This document shows positions 1 through 12,692 of a stretch of DNA of 64,000 bases, one piece after another (positions within the stretch are counted from its first letter, which is position 1; every line of letters starts with the position of its first letter). A program made the translations under genes and the position numbers. The notes under the pieces were generated by a model that worked only from the letters and a program-made list of their open reading frames with translations, was not told the origin of the DNA and did not search any database. The stretch is from Ilex aquifolium (taxonomy: Eukaryota; Streptophyta; Magnoliopsida; Aquifoliales; Aquifoliaceae). Location: assembly GCA_951799425.1 (NCBI GenBank), contig OX637402.1:25103492-25167491 (forward strand), given 5' to 3'.

Positions 1-180
1 CCACGAAAGGGTTGGAGGAGAGAGACTGAGGTTTTTAAGAGCTGTCCGATAACGAAGAAGAAGAAGAAGGGTTTTGTTGCTCGTATCGTATAGGATGTGG
101 GCCGCGATGTTTAAGGGTGTGAAGATGGGTTGGGTTAATTAGGCCTTTTTTTGGTGTTATGGTTTTGGGTTAGGCCCAGG
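1..180 (-). promoter_or_regulatory. Promoter and 5' leader of a leftward gene outside the window
   Basis: Read on the minus strand, this stretch goes from a region with TGGGCC/GGCCTA motifs (about 130-180), like TCP-bound site II elements, into a pyrimidine-rich leader carrying AAAACCCTT (telo-box-like, near 70) and a CTT repeat. The leader has no ATG before the window edge. Site II plus telo-box is typical of plant promoters for ribosomal and other housekeeping genes. No coding sequence is visible, so the gene cannot be named. That this is a promoter is inference. Confidence 0.4.
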
Positions 181-2333
181 GTCTAAAATAATAGTTAATT
201 TTGATTTTGGTAAAATTAATAGTTGTGAAAATTAAAAACAAATATAAGTCTAGTCATCTTTCAATTAACTAGCAATGTACCACATGCGTTGCACATGAAA
301 GTTTTCGTTAAAATATTTGATAAAATATATAAAAATTTAATTAAATAGCTAAATTAGATATTATCTCATGTTTATCATACTTAAATTATTTATATTGTGA
401 ATGAAGAGAAAATATATATATATCGATTTTTTGGCACTAGAGATAATATTATATCAATGAAATTATCGATGTGCATTAATATTGGGGTTTTAAAAATAAA
501 ATAATGTTTTTATATATCCTGTTAAGAGTAGTATAATCATCTAAAAATTTTGAAAAGATAGGGATTTAAATGATATGGTAGAAGTTAGTTTGTTATTTAA
601 ATATGAGTAATGTTAGACGCACTTGAAAAACTAGATTTGATAATCCCAATTATTGAATAGGTAGTGGGTCCTAATAAATATTTGGGACCCACAGTGAAAT
701 CAATTGAAAAACCAAGTGAAAAATCTTTCAAGTTTATTAGGATTCATAAATTGTCCTCTCAAGAAAATAATAAAATGATAATTTTTTAGTATAAATACTA
801 ATTAAAAAATTGATACTAACTTGACTTGATTACTTGTGCCAACAACCCATGTCATTTTTAAATTTTTGTCAAAATTAGTCTACTCCTAATTTTATGAAAA
901 GTTCGCATTGTATAAAAAATTCTAACTTTCTATGGGTGATCAATACACAACCCAAAAAAATGAAAAATATGAGTGATCAATAAGGGGTGTTCGGGAATTT
1001 TGATATAAAATAAACCGAATAGCAAAACCACTAGAGTACCTCTATACCAAAAATTATGACATTTAAAAGTTCAATTATAATTTTTTGAGGGTCTAAATTA
1101 TAACTTAAAAATCAATAATTAATCATAAATCACAAAAAGCACAACTTTTAAAATTCAAATTATACATTTTAAAGGTAGAATTAAAACACTAAATTAATAT
1201 AAAAATACATGATTTGCATTTACCGTTGATGAGCTTTAATGGTAAAGAGGTAGAACATTAGGCTTGTAAAAAAAAATACAGGTTGACATGTATGGCTAAA
1301 CACGACATGAACCCACTACACACAACTTATACATAATACAAAATCGACATGACATAACTCCGATTACTCACTATTATAAAGGAATCAGGTATGAGTTCAA
1401 CAAATTTTGACTCACATTTTAGACACAAACCCAAACACAACCCATGATCAATCCTTGGATATCACAAGAGTCACTGACATTTAAAGCATTTAACTTGGGC
1501 TCCAGCAGAAATCCCTACAGTTAGGAAGAATCAATGTAAGAATAATGGAGGTAGGGAGAGAGGAGAAGCTGAAAGAGATTGACCATCAGACATGTCAGCC
1601 TCCTTGTTTGAGTCAATCTGAATAACATTGATCAGAAATGAAGGGGCTGGACAGCCTCTAGTGAAAGCTATGAAAATAAAGCTGTACTCCAGTTTTTTGG
1701 GTAAAAGTTCTATACGGCGAGGCTTCATGTATCCCCTGCCAACCTTTCAGGTAGGGATCTATCCAACTGCCATCATACCCAGAGGGTTGCTGGCTATCAA
1801 CTTTCTTTCCGTGGTAAACCATATTTCAATCCAAAACACTCATCAAATGATCAAATAGACCATCAATCCTAATTTCTTCATGAATGCACTTTTTACTAGT
1901 ACCTTGCTAGAAGTCCCTTAATCAGCATATTTCTAGAAATAAATAAGAAATCGCTCTAACAGAGTTTTCAGATATTCTTTATGAAGACCTATGGGAACAA
2001 TTAGATTATCCTTGTCCTGAACCAGTCCTTAAATCTGGTTGGGATTCCGAAGACATAGTTGCCCATGATACACCAACTAGGGGCAGAGGATATAAAAACT
2101 AAAGAAACATGAGCACTGCCAATCTGAAAATTAAGCACTCAATGCTAATTAACTATAGAGCCAAAAGAATGGCAAAGCTGAATGAGTAGAGGCTTTATGA
2201 AGGTTTGGATCCTCCTTAAGAGTCCTTTAACCTGCAAGACCAAAGAGAAGTTCTAATAAGAGAAGACGCATGTCAAAATTTCAAGAAAAAAATGACTTGC
2301 AATCGATTAAAACATGGACCTTATTGTATGATC
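181..2333. other. AT-rich intergenic DNA and probable 3' UTR of the PP2C gene
   Basis: No convincing coding exon is seen. 181-1440 is AT-rich, with a palindromic patch around the GTGGGTCC / GGGACCCAC pair near 664-692 that may be MITE-derived. About 1500-2333 is less AT-rich and lies directly downstream of the PP2C stop codon, so it may be transcribed as 3' UTR. Short open frames here lack recognisable motifs. Confidence 0.4.
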
Positions 2334-5300
2334 TCATGGGTTCTCAAATCGAACAACTACACAAGTAATATTGTCGGAGCTACCCCTTCCATAGGCTTCT
2401 TGTATTAGTTTTCTAGATGCTGCTTCTGCATCTGATATGTCCTGCACAATAGCCACAGCATCCTGAAAGCAAAAGAGAGCACTTACAAGTTTGAACTCCA
2501 CAAGCACCAGTTTGCATGGCAAACATTTCCCAGTCTTTGAGAAGATAAGAAAATAGCTCCAATAAAATCGCAAAAGGTCAAATGCCAATTAATCCCAGTT
2601 ATTCTTAAATAGAACTTGTTTTGAAGCAAACTATAAAAATTAAAGCATGCATTCTCCAGTTTAATATTATGTACACTTATTAGCTCCGAGGATAGAGTAA
2701 AAGCCATGACCATATCATAATCAAGTATACAGTTCGTTATGGTGCTATTCAATCATTACAATCAGAAACATAGCAGTTTGTGCAGAAAACAGTTGACAGC
2801 TTGTCTTGTCACCTTTATAACCACCTCTCATTGTAGCTTAACAAAAAGCAATTTCTCAGTTGGATAAGTAGGCTTCAACAGTGCCTACATATCCAACTGA
2901 GAAATTGAGTAAAAGAAATATCTTTTTTTTTTTGTGCTTGGTGGCGATAAAATTGAGTAAATGCCATCTTAGCCAAAAAGGTAAATTTCACATTTCAAGT
3001 TTCCAATCCCCATACATCTCAGTCAATGCGATATATCATGATACTCAGACTGCAGGCTAGTACCACAAGCTAAAATTAGAAGATCCACCGAAAATGGTAG
3101 AAGTAGAGGAACCACAAGTATTTCAAAAGACCAAACTTTTGTAGAGAGACTGTAGTCATTACCTTATTTGAAAGGACATTCCAAAGTCCATCACTTGCTA
3201 TGATTATAAACTCTACACAATCGATTTCCTCTTCCTAAGCATGGGAAAGAGGGCAAAAATAATAAGTATGAGGTTGGAGGGTATTAAATAGTCTACAAAT
3301 AACATAAAGCAGTCAGGTACAACTTTTACCAAGGGTTGCCCCAGTTGGTATGTGAATAACCTTACCAAGATCTTGGCCTAGTTTGGACTCTGACCCAGCA
3401 CAACCCCACCCCCCAAAAAAAAAAAAAAAAAAACACAGACGTTGCAGTCTTGGAGATACAAAAGGCAGGAGATTTTGTCTATGCAAGATCTTGTCTTCTA
3501 TGGACCAAAGCTCTGCTAGTTGAACAGTTTAGTTTGGACTCCTTTTTGTGAACAGTAGCGGGACGAAGGTTGTGCATCCGCTCTTTTATAGTATAGGATA
3601 TATACATAAGTTGTACCAAAGGGAGAAAAAACTATATTTTCAAAGTCCAAAAAGCATTTATTCACATTACCTGAATTTCTGGCTCAGCTACCACATATCT
3701 CTTAAGCAGTTTGTCTCCAAATGCACGAGAAACAGCAAGAACACCGCCAACCCGCCATGTTCCTGAAGTGTTCAGGGACAACTTAGAAGTGTTTATAGCA
3801 CAAATTCACATGCGGACACTTACCTAGTTGCAATTAAGCTGGGGGCAGAATCAGAAACGTGAGGTACATCTATGGAGTAAAAACAATAACCTAGATGAAC
3901 CAAAAGTGAGTAACAGTGGATGGTATTATATCTTTCAGCACCGCACCGTATTGTAGCAGCCTTCCCTTCCTCTTAGACATCAACAACCCCATGAAAAGTC
4001 CAATGTAGCAGAAAATCTCAAAACAATGAACATACAAAATGTACAACTCTAAAAGAAGACATAAGAAAACTCAGATTCTATTGTGACCATCATAACATAT
4101 CATTTTCGATATTTCTTTTGAGTAATAATTTTGCTGCCTAATACTAATATCTATAAAGCTAACATGGTTTTAAAAACCTGACTTCACATTCTCAACATCA
4201 TAGTTAAATCACGACTAATCGATGTCAGTAATACAAAAATAAAGATAATGCACCATATATTTCTTTTGAAAGGAAAGATCATGTACCTATCATAATTTGA
4301 AAAATAGAGTGGTAAGATATTAGTAATTTCAAAAACACCAAGGGTTCGTTTGGTTACCATATTGTAAAAGAAAGAATTGTATTAGATAATACATATTAAT
4401 TTCGTATACGCAGATAAAATACAAAATTAAATATGAGACAAAAATACCACCCATTATAATCCAACGTTAGTAAGACACTGAATTAAGAGCGGGATAATAG
4501 AGTACTAATTACATCTTGACCAAAAAAATATCAATCTAGTCTAGCTATCTAAATTTTCGTTTATTTGGGGGGCAAAATAGTAAATTTATAACCTAAGAAG
4601 CTTGAACTCAAGGTGGTATTATAATTAGCTCCATAATACAAGTAGGGTATATTATCCGTATACGAATACAAAATAAGCCTATATATAATACAGAGTCCTT
4701 TGGAAACCAAATGTAATATAATGTTGGATTAGAGAGTTTTAATCAGTTATGATTCCATAACCACCCCTTAATACTGCAATCAAACGACCCCTAAGAGCAC
4801 AATGATACCAAAACATTATATGAAACATGGTAAGGAAAGATCATAGAGGTCTCTATGCATGGGATAAAAACAGCAAAGTTGCATGCTTGAATATCAAAGC
4901 AAAGCCTTTGCATACGTAATTTAAAACATTAGGTCTGTACTTATGTATCCAGTGTATCCACCTAACGCATGTGATGATGAAGACCATAGTCACTAAACTT
5001 GGTAATAACCTGTTCTCTTCAACTACATATGAGCATGCATCATACACCATGACCACATCAAGCTTACCTTCCTCAAAAAAAAAAAAAATGAAAAAGAAAA
5101 AGAATGACACACTGTAACTTTAACTCAAAGTTAAAGTCACCTTCTTACAGCATAACTACACACAAGAAGAGACATAAGGCATGCAAACATAACAAAATAA
5201 ACAATGCAAAATTTACCTGCCCAAATGATGAAACCCCCAGCTTGTTCAATCCTTTCGCGTTCGTCAGTTCTGTCAGGTTTGTGATCAATGGACATAGGAA

Positions 5301-8300
5301 TGGCTACACGAAACAGAAAGAAAATCACCAACATAAATGCAGATGAAAGGAAAATTCTCTTCTTCCTTTTTTATTTTTTTTTTGGAATTTTCTTGCATAT
5401 TCTATAGCTTTAAAACCAAGAGACGTCTGTACTTATGTAATGAATGTCATCACCGTTTATTAATCCCACGACACATTGTACCTTAACAATAAAAACATTA
5501 ATTTATCTTGACAAGATATAAAAAGGGTTTAACTCTTTCTGAACAGATCCAAACACATTAATTAGATCTTCAGTTATATGGCATAGGGACTAAAAGTTGC
5601 TTCTGGTTGCTGTAAGAGGCCAGGCTCTAACCTCAACTAACGGAAAATCGAGAAACAATGCAACTCAATTGAAGCTGGATCACAGATTCATGAATCTAGG
5701 AATTTATTTGCCCAATTTTGTGACACACGTCGGTATTTTGAGCATTTGACAGATAACATGCTTCCTTAGCTTTATTTAGACATGTTATAAAATTACGAAG
5801 AATTTAGGATGCGATCATTTTACTTTTTGAAGCTTTAGTATTTAAATAATAATAGTTTTATTCCATTATTTTTCATAGGATTTTTTCCTGAAAAGGTTTT
5901 AGGCTTTTACGAGGTGAATTTGACTTATATCTTGTTACAGTAGGCAAAAAGAATTCTAATACATTCATAAAATGATTCTGGGGTTCTACAATGCCAATAA
6001 ATCTCCTGGTTTAAAACAGGACTTTCCTCAAACATGGAAAAATTGCATTTTATAAATAATCGAGAAAGAGTCAACCTGCACCAGCTACACAAGCAACCAC
6101 TCTAGAGTCTCCGACATTTGCTACAAGCAGCCGATCCCCTAGCAGTACAGCTGTTGATGCAGTTGATCCAGCATCTTTTTGCTGCCCTTTTTCTTCCTTA
6201 AGGTAATCAGCATCAGTCTGTCGAAATGCTTCAACTGCAGTCAAGAACTTTTTCCAATTAACTGAGACATGAGGCAGAAGATAGAATAGATAATGCCTTC
6301 TATAGATGTTCCGCAAACCTCATACCAATAGCAGACTTTGTGTCTTTAATGAAATCTGGATGATTGCTCAAATTCTTGAAAAGGTTGATTTTAAGGTATT
6401 CTGCAGTCCTGGAACCACCATGACCTAAGTTGGAGAACCATACATTAAAGATCAAAGTAAGGTAAGCAAGTTTGCTACATGTATTGGTTTCTCAAAATAG
6501 ATTATAACAAGCACAAAAGCATCATCAATGCGAACTTTGCATCTTTGTATGCAAAACTTACAAAGAACATTCTAACAAGGTTGGGTATGTAGTAACATAG
6601 GGCATACCATCAAAAACACCAAAAAAGGCAACCATCTGACCATCAACTTCTGATATCCTTGTCTCATAAAAATCCTCCATTGAGGCCCGTTTACCCTTGA
6701 AACTGGAATATCCATAGCTGAACCTTGCATTTTGGTTTCCAGTGAGAAAGCTATACAATGAAACAGAAGGGATTAGTTGCATATAAACCTTTTATCAACA
6801 CAAGAATTTTTGGATTAAAGTGTAAGGAGATCTTGTATCACACATCAAACAATTAGGACCAGCATGGTTGATTCATATACTTGATACAGATCACTCCACT
6901 CATTGTCAATTGATTTTGGGTTGGATGTTCTAATATGGTATTAAAGCTATGGCAAGGGTGGTCAATGGTCAACTCACCCATTTGAATTTCTTGTTATGCA
7001 TATGGTTGTTCATTTGTTAGCCCCATACCGGACCTGGGTCCCACATGAGCGAGGATGTAAATAAATCTTATATCCCACCTCAAATGATTAGGACTATTCA
7101 AAGTTGGTTTATATACTTGTTTGAGGGGTCACTCCACTCATTACTAATTGGTTTTAACTTTTGAGTTAGATGCTCCAACACAAAGGAACAATAAATGAAT
7201 CATTGACTTCGCAATTTGCCATTGGAGAGTATGAAAATAGAGCTAGCAAACCTGGCCAAAACAGAACCTTAAAAACAAGTTTAAGTTTGGCTTTGAATCA
7301 AATTTAACCCACCATGCACTTTCTTTTAAGCTCTTTTCCAAATATTATCAAAATTCAAGTTTCTGTCTAATTGTCTAGGACAAGCAAAAGTTTATCCCAG
7401 TGAAGATCTCGCCAAACCTAGTCTCTCACATGCTCTATTAGAATACTGGATCAACTACAAGTCTGCAACATAGCAAGCACCCATCTACCCTATCCGAACT
7501 CATTTAAGTTGTGTGCCCTTAGCCTCAATTGATTTGTGCTAAAGTTATTTTCAATAATTAAAAATTTCTAAGTGACAAAATTCTTGGAATCAAACAATGC
7601 AACCAGCATTTATCTTCAAAATCCCTCGGTATTGTAAAATTGAAAACTCAAAGTGGGATTTTTGACAGCAGTTATAAAATAAAGGCCAAGAATTCAGGTC
7701 CTGAGAATTACAACTGCACTAATGCGGCATCATGCTATTAGCAGCACAATCTCCATCAGATGCACATCTTCAATGCTATTAGCTATAGAGGAACTCTCCC
7801 CTTTTTTTTTTCCCTTTCTTGTTGCATACTTTATTCATTCTATCAGCATACAGTATTGAGGCTTTCAATCAATTCAACTATAACCCTAAAAGACATGTCA
7901 AGGTTTCGAAGCTGGTGACCAGCATTGTACTTTTTAGTGTTCTCTGCAAGTGTTCATCTATATCTATACATACATCTATATATGTGAATAAAAAATTATA
8001 CAAAAATTTTCCAAATATTATTAACTCTTTCAACATGTACACAGATGTGCAACAGTTCACTCAACTCTATCCCATCACAATAACATGTTACGATTGGACA
8101 CCCTTCTTTTGCAAGCCAGCTTTCAGGACAAGATCTACCATGGATCCATAACAAATGGTATCCGAACTAGCCACTACGTTGAGTATGAGATCGAATGCAG
8201 TATGAGTTGCGACTCTCTGGTCGAGACATGGTAAATGGGTACTCTTCTTTTGCAAACCGGTTTCTAAGGGCAAGTTCTAACCATGGGTTCATAATAACAG

Positions 8301-8772
8301 ATGAATTTGAGCTTTGAAAATGGCGATTGCGAAAGAACTGCCAACACCTTTACGAACGATAATTTCACAAAAGCTAAAAATTACAATTTACCCACAATTA
8401 TTAAAATTAATTTACCCATCTGCATAACAATGGCAACGCTAGCAACGATAGTAAATAGAAAAATAAGTAGAAAAAAAAAAGACTCAAAATGGGACAAATT
8501 GAACATGGAGAGGAAATTAACCTGATACCACCGCCGCTGACAAGTGCATCTGGGTCCCTAGACGGAATTACCATGTTTAGTCGTTTCTGTTGTGGTGCTG
8601 GTGACTGCTCCGCCGCTAGAGGTGGTGGTGGGTCCACATCAACATCCCCACCCGTGGATGCGGGTGGGGTTATGGTTGGGAGGGAAGGGTTACTTAGATT
8701 GGTCGCCGAGGAGAGAGAATCTTCTTCTTTTTTCTGGTCAGTAGAATCACCTTCTTCAACGTTGATGTTCAT
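2334..8772 (-). CDS. Protein phosphatase 2C family protein, 8 coding exons
   Basis: Mg/Mn-dependent serine/threonine phosphatase of the plant PP2C family. Coding exons on the minus strand: 8772-8522, 6750-6608, 6424-6326, 6234-6076, 5303-5217, 3762-3671, 3234-3163, 2462-2334. All introns are GT-AG and phases join cleanly to give 343 aa. Visible PP2C motifs in order: SMEDF, FFGVFDGHGG (about 125-134, metal-binding Asp), [32 protein letters not shown] (metal-binding Asp near 292) and SSDNIT (near 329-334). The first 80 or so residues form an acidic then Pro/Ser-rich extension encoded by exon 1, with no clear targeting motif. The order and intron positions resemble the clade containing Arabidopsis At1g43900 and At4g31750, recalled from family knowledge. 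Key catalytic residues are present, so it is probably active. Intron 1 carries one or two TRIM-like retroelements. Confidence 0.93.
2849..2907. repeat. Near-perfect 25-bp hairpin in the last PP2C intron
   Basis: Arms starting CAATTTCTCAGTTGGATA and ending with its reverse complement match at 24 of 25 positions, with a 9-nt loop. It lies in the intron between exons 7 and 8 of the PP2C gene. It could be a tiny foldback element or a small-RNA hairpin. Confidence 0.75.
6821..7180 (+). mobile_element. TRIM (miniature LTR retrotransposon) in PP2C intron 1
   Basis: Two direct repeats, 6821-6935 and 7056-7180, share a long diverged but clearly alignable sequence (for example CACTCCACTCATT in both). 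The left copy is followed at once by TGGTATTAAAGC, a decayed initiator-Met tRNA primer site (TGGTATCAGAGC). The right copy is preceded by the purine run GAGCGAGGA, a polypurine tract. The right repeat starts TG and ends CA. Flanks TAAAG and CAAAG look like a 5-bp target duplication with one change. The interior is only 120 bp and non-coding. Total length 360 bp, as expected for TRIM elements. Confidence 0.75.
8084..8301 (+). repeat. TRIM-like pair of direct repeats of about 70 bp in PP2C intron 1
   Basis: The segment 8084-8156 (with CTTCTTTTGCAAGCC and ACCATGGATCCATAA) is repeated in diverged form at 8228-8301. The first copy is followed by TGGTATCCGAAC, which resembles a retrotransposon primer site. 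No clear polypurine tract precedes the second copy, so TRIM origin is only possible. Confidence 0.45.
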
Positions 8773-9339
8773 GCTCGCCGCATTCGAACTTTTTAAACGT
8801 ACATACAGAGGAGTTTCCCCTCCGGTGGCCGGCAGATCTGTGTGTTTTTTGTTACCTGTCCTCCTTTTTTTAGCTGGTTCTTACCTGGGTCTTTGACTTC
8901 ATAAAATATTCATCGGTATCTATACTAATAAGATAGAACCAATTTTTAATTCATTTTTATTTCAAAATTTAATCTAATTTTAATTCATTAGTGGCCCTTA
9001 CCGTACAATACATGGAATTTACAACCCGATATCTTCTTTTTTTTCGTTGTTTTTGCCTTTCTTTCATTCCTATCATTTAAGAAGTTAAATAAAGAATTAT
9101 AAACAAAAAATTCTATATAAGAGTAATTTTTAATTCAAATTAAATAAATAATAGGTAGTTAGTGGGAGAGAATATGGGCAGTTATAAAGTGACACAAGCT
9201 AAAAGATTATTGCTAGAAATAATTAATTTCTAATTTTATAATTCAAATTTTATATAAATTATTTTCTTGCAGTTAAGTGAAGGTCTTCTAAAGTCTTTCA
9301 CAACTAATTTGTTTGTTGTAATAATATAGATTGGATCCA

Positions 9340-9815
9340 TCCGAGTTGATTAAAATTCGAGTTGATTAAATTTTTTTTTCTACGTATTAAAATTTGATTC
9401 GATTAAAATTCGATTCGAATTGATTAAATTTTATTTTTTTACGCATTAAAATTCAAGTCTATTAAAAAAAAATTTTTACATATTAAAATTCAAGCGGATT
9501 TGAGCTCTACTTGAACTTTTAATCTCAATTAAAATTTTCTTCGAGTTGATTAAAATTTATATTTTTTTATTTATTAAAATTCGATTCAAGTTGATTAAAA
9601 TTTGAATCAATTAATTTTTTTTTTATGTATCAAAATTCGGATTGATTAAAATTTAATGCGAGTTGATTAAAATTTAATTTGAGCCTCAAATAGAATTTTA
9701 ATAAGTAAAAAAAATATATAATTTTTAATCGATTCAAATTTTAATACATAAAAAATAAATTTTAATTAGCTCGAATTGAATTTTAATCGGCCCAAATTTT
9801 AATACGTAAAAAATT
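9340..9815. repeat. Foldback region built from short GATTAAAATTCGA units
   Basis: The left half repeats variants of CGATTAAAATTCGA spaced by poly-T and ACGTATTAAAATT. The right half carries the reverse complements (TTTTAATCGATTCAAATTTT, TTTTAATACGTAAAAAA). The whole forms an imperfect palindrome of tandem units, with no protein coding. Confidence 0.6.
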
Positions 9816-9825
9816 TTAGAAAATA

Positions 9826-10028
9826 GAGGGAGTCTCATTGAAGATATGTCTATCTAGGGAGTGTGGATGAAGTTTTTCCTAAAATATATCATGAGCAATT
9901 TAGTAAAATTTTATTCTAATTAACACATTTAATCTGACAAGGAGTGTCAGTGAAGATTCAGAAAATAAAGAAGGTGTCCTTGAAGATATGATAAACTAGG
10001 AGGTGTGTGACTAAAATTTTTCCAAAAT
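9826..10028 (+). repeat. Imperfect 66-bp direct repeat, period about 129 bp
   Basis: GAAAATAGAGG...TTGAAGATATG...TAGGGAGTGTG at 9826-9890 recurs as GAAAATAAAGA...TTGAAGATATG...TAGGAGGTGTG at 9959-10028. No function is apparent. Confidence 0.6.
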
Positions 10029-11477
10029 AATATTATTAACATTGATATTTTGTTCGATTATCATAATTTTGTTTTATTATACGCCTATTTTTAGTTTTTA
10101 AATTATTTTTAAGATAATTCTAAATATGTATCGACATGATTTTGAATTTATTTCTTTAATTACGATAGTGTTCCTGAAAGCATTCATGTAAGTTGAATGC
10201 AAGTTTGGATTATCGCAAATTTATTACACACCATTACTAATTTTTATTTTGTCCAAAAACAAGTAGTGTATGCATGGCATGCGTTTTGAGATTTGAATTC
10301 GCAATCTTAAGATTCACTAGAAAAATTGATAAGCATTAAATCAACCGCTAACGAGATTTGGAGGCAAGGACTTGATTGTATAGACACGGGATGAGGGACT
10401 AAGAACACCCAAGAAGCAAAGCCCGAGAACTAGTTCGAAGAAATGCCCAACTGAAGATTAAGCATGCATATATAATTGAATAGGTTTTAGTCAAATGAGT
10501 CAGATTACTATCAACACAAATTGAATTTATTTAACTAGTATTATATAAAGAAAATTGTTTGACTTGATTTTTTTTTTAGATAAATGAGAACAGTCATTTG
10601 TAGAAAACCTATATATAATGGAATTAGTTTAAAAAGGAGTTCTTGTATTGGGATTTTAGTGTCACAAATTATATATATCAATCCAAATACAACACGATTT
10701 AAAAAAACTCGATGTCCAAATGACATAATCTAAACATGACACCACACAATCGATATCAAATTGTCATGATTTTGTTCTTGTCATGTCCGAATTCTTTTCA
10801 ACAACTACAGTGTGGCTCAAGTAGTTTGGGCCTCAAATTTGTAGATGGTGATGTTTCTGAGACCTGGATATGGACTTCTAACTACTCTAACTTCCCCACA
10901 AACAGACGATGAATCGATAGCCTCTTCCGTGAAAAAAACGATCACCCTGTTAATCTCATAGGGAATGTGATAGTGACCTCACCACCTCTCTCTGCCAATG
11001 GGTTTCCACATTCAGATATTTCTTCATAAATGAGGTGTACTAATTTAATCTCAGTTCTGGCTGGCTCTTCCTTCTAATTTCATCTCATATCTCAAACTTC
11101 TCAGACACTAAATCCGAAGTTTTTTGATATACATAGAAAGTTTCTTACGTCAGTAACCCCTCTGCTACCCTCCTTACTTAAACTTGGACCAGATGTGGAA
11201 GCTTTTGCATGTGCATTTTGCATGGGGTGTGCATGCCAACCGAGAATAGTCTTTGGCAGGGGTGTTAATGGGTGGTTGAGTTTTAAGTATGTTCACATTC
11301 GGTTTCATTGTGATTGTGATTGTTATTGATTATTCTTGACCTTGGGTTTGAACTTGGTTAACATTTGAGTTGAATTTGAACTAAAATTGTATCGAACGTC
11401 AACTAAATTCAAAGTTTCTTGCAATCGTTTAATGATTATCAAATAAATGTTTATGTTACACTCTATCTACCATGATA

Positions 11478-11680
11478 AGTTTTTTTAGATGAAATAGTGA
11501 TTCAACACGATATTAGAACGTAGAGATTCTGAGTTTAAATCCTACAAGACTTCTAAAAAATAAAGTCGGTGGACCACCTAGGTATAAACGGAGTATTAGA
11601 TAGATTTGTGTACTATAACTTCTCTTTATCAACTTAAACTTTTAAATGAGATAGTGGTTAACATGGTATCACAGCAGGAC
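11478..11680 (+). mobile_element. Two decayed LTR-end/primer-site remnants
   Basis: TAGATGAAATAGTGATTCAA followed by CACGATATTAGAAC (near 11487) and AATGAGATAGTGGTTAACA followed by TGGTATCACAGC (near 11659) are two versions of the same LTR 3' end plus Met-tRNA primer site. Their direct orientation and 170-bp spacing suggest a degenerate TRIM or nested LTR pieces. Confidence 0.4.
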
Positions 11681-12610
11681 ACGTGACAAAATATGTTGAA
11701 ATATAAATACTTAAATTAGACCTTAAAATTTTGAGTAAAGTTTGTAACAATCACACTGCTATTTGGTGGTTTTAGCTGATAGTGAGTGAAAAGAGACACT
11801 AACTGTATGTTTGAATCGCGGATTAAAGATGAATAACTATGGTAAGATGGAATAAAAAAACATATGAGACTCATATATGCTTAGAAAATTTTATTCGAAT
11901 TTTATCCCGATAGTTTAAAAAATCAACTTTAACCCACCTACATGGGTTAAATGAAACCTAAATGAAACCTAAAGAGGGGGCTGAGATTTTTTTTACCAGA
12001 CAAGATATATAATGCAATTTACGGATATGTCCATCCTTTGATTAGGATGTCTCCATATTCTCTTGCTCACTGTAACACGCGCCTGCTTTTTTATGGTTAT
12101 AATATATTTAAAAATATTTATTTTATATTTGAATGAGTTGTTAAAAAAATAGAGGTGAAAGTATAATTTTTTGTTTGGAATGGATTGGTGCTTAATTTAT
12201 AAATCAAACATAGTGATGAATTTGATAGGATAGAGATATAATAGTCAATGAAAGCAAATTACAACACTTTTATCCATGGACCCCATAAAAATATATAATC
12301 TACTCAAACAAAATAATAATCATATATACCAATTTATATCTCATTCGAATGACAACCGAGTGAGTTTGAATTAGTTAAGAAATGATTATAAATATTCAAT
12401 CCATTCCACTCCAATTTTATTGTCCAAACATACTCCGAGGTTCTCAAATCTCTATCAACAATGTTATGTTGCCCAAAATTTCTTATCAATTTTTTTATAT
12501 CAAGTGGTGTGACACAATTTTTACCATCAAATAAATAAATTTCATTAATATTCAATAATAAAGATTACGTCACATCAATAAAAAACTTAGTAAACATAAT
12601 ATTTGCGTAA

Positions 12611-12625
12611 CCAATCTCTATATAA
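12611..12625 (+). promoter_or_regulatory. CCAAT motif and TATA box of the proline-rich protein gene
   Basis: CCAAT (12611-12615) directly precedes TCTATATAAG (12616-12625), about 90 bp upstream of the start codon. Transcription would then begin near 12650. Confidence 0.7.
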
Positions 12626-12692
12626 GACGGAGAGTCCCACTCTTAGTCACCATCCCACTCACTAGCTAGCTCTCCACAAGAACGAAGCCATA

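Larger units (their letters stand above)
8773..12600. other. Gene-free, AT-rich intergenic region with repeats
   Basis: Starts with the PP2C upstream region (no obvious TATA box seen). It holds a foldback repeat at 9340-9815, a spaced 66-bp direct repeat at 9826-10028, and LTR-end/primer-site remnants at 11478-11680. 10030-11470 and 11700-12600 show no recognisable gene or element. Confidence 0.6.

Noticed and set aside
603..745. Possible MITE with a GTGGGTCC/GGGACCCAC core
   Set aside because: The inner palindrome is clear but the outer ends do not pair well enough to define an element.
1531..1858. Two overlapping frames downstream of the PP2C gene
   Set aside because: No motif, opposite strands; more likely 3' UTR or intergenic sequence, though a missed exon cannot be excluded.
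3320..3440. Poly-A-ended segment in a PP2C intron as a second SINE
   Set aside because: It ends in about 19 A, but A and B boxes are not convincing and no target duplication was seen.
5104..5346. Open frames on both strands near 5100-5346
   Set aside because: Explained by PP2C exon 5 (5217-5303) and flanking intron sequence.
7819..8273. Short frames on both strands in PP2C intron 1
   Set aside because: Intron sequence and TRIM-like repeats; no motif.
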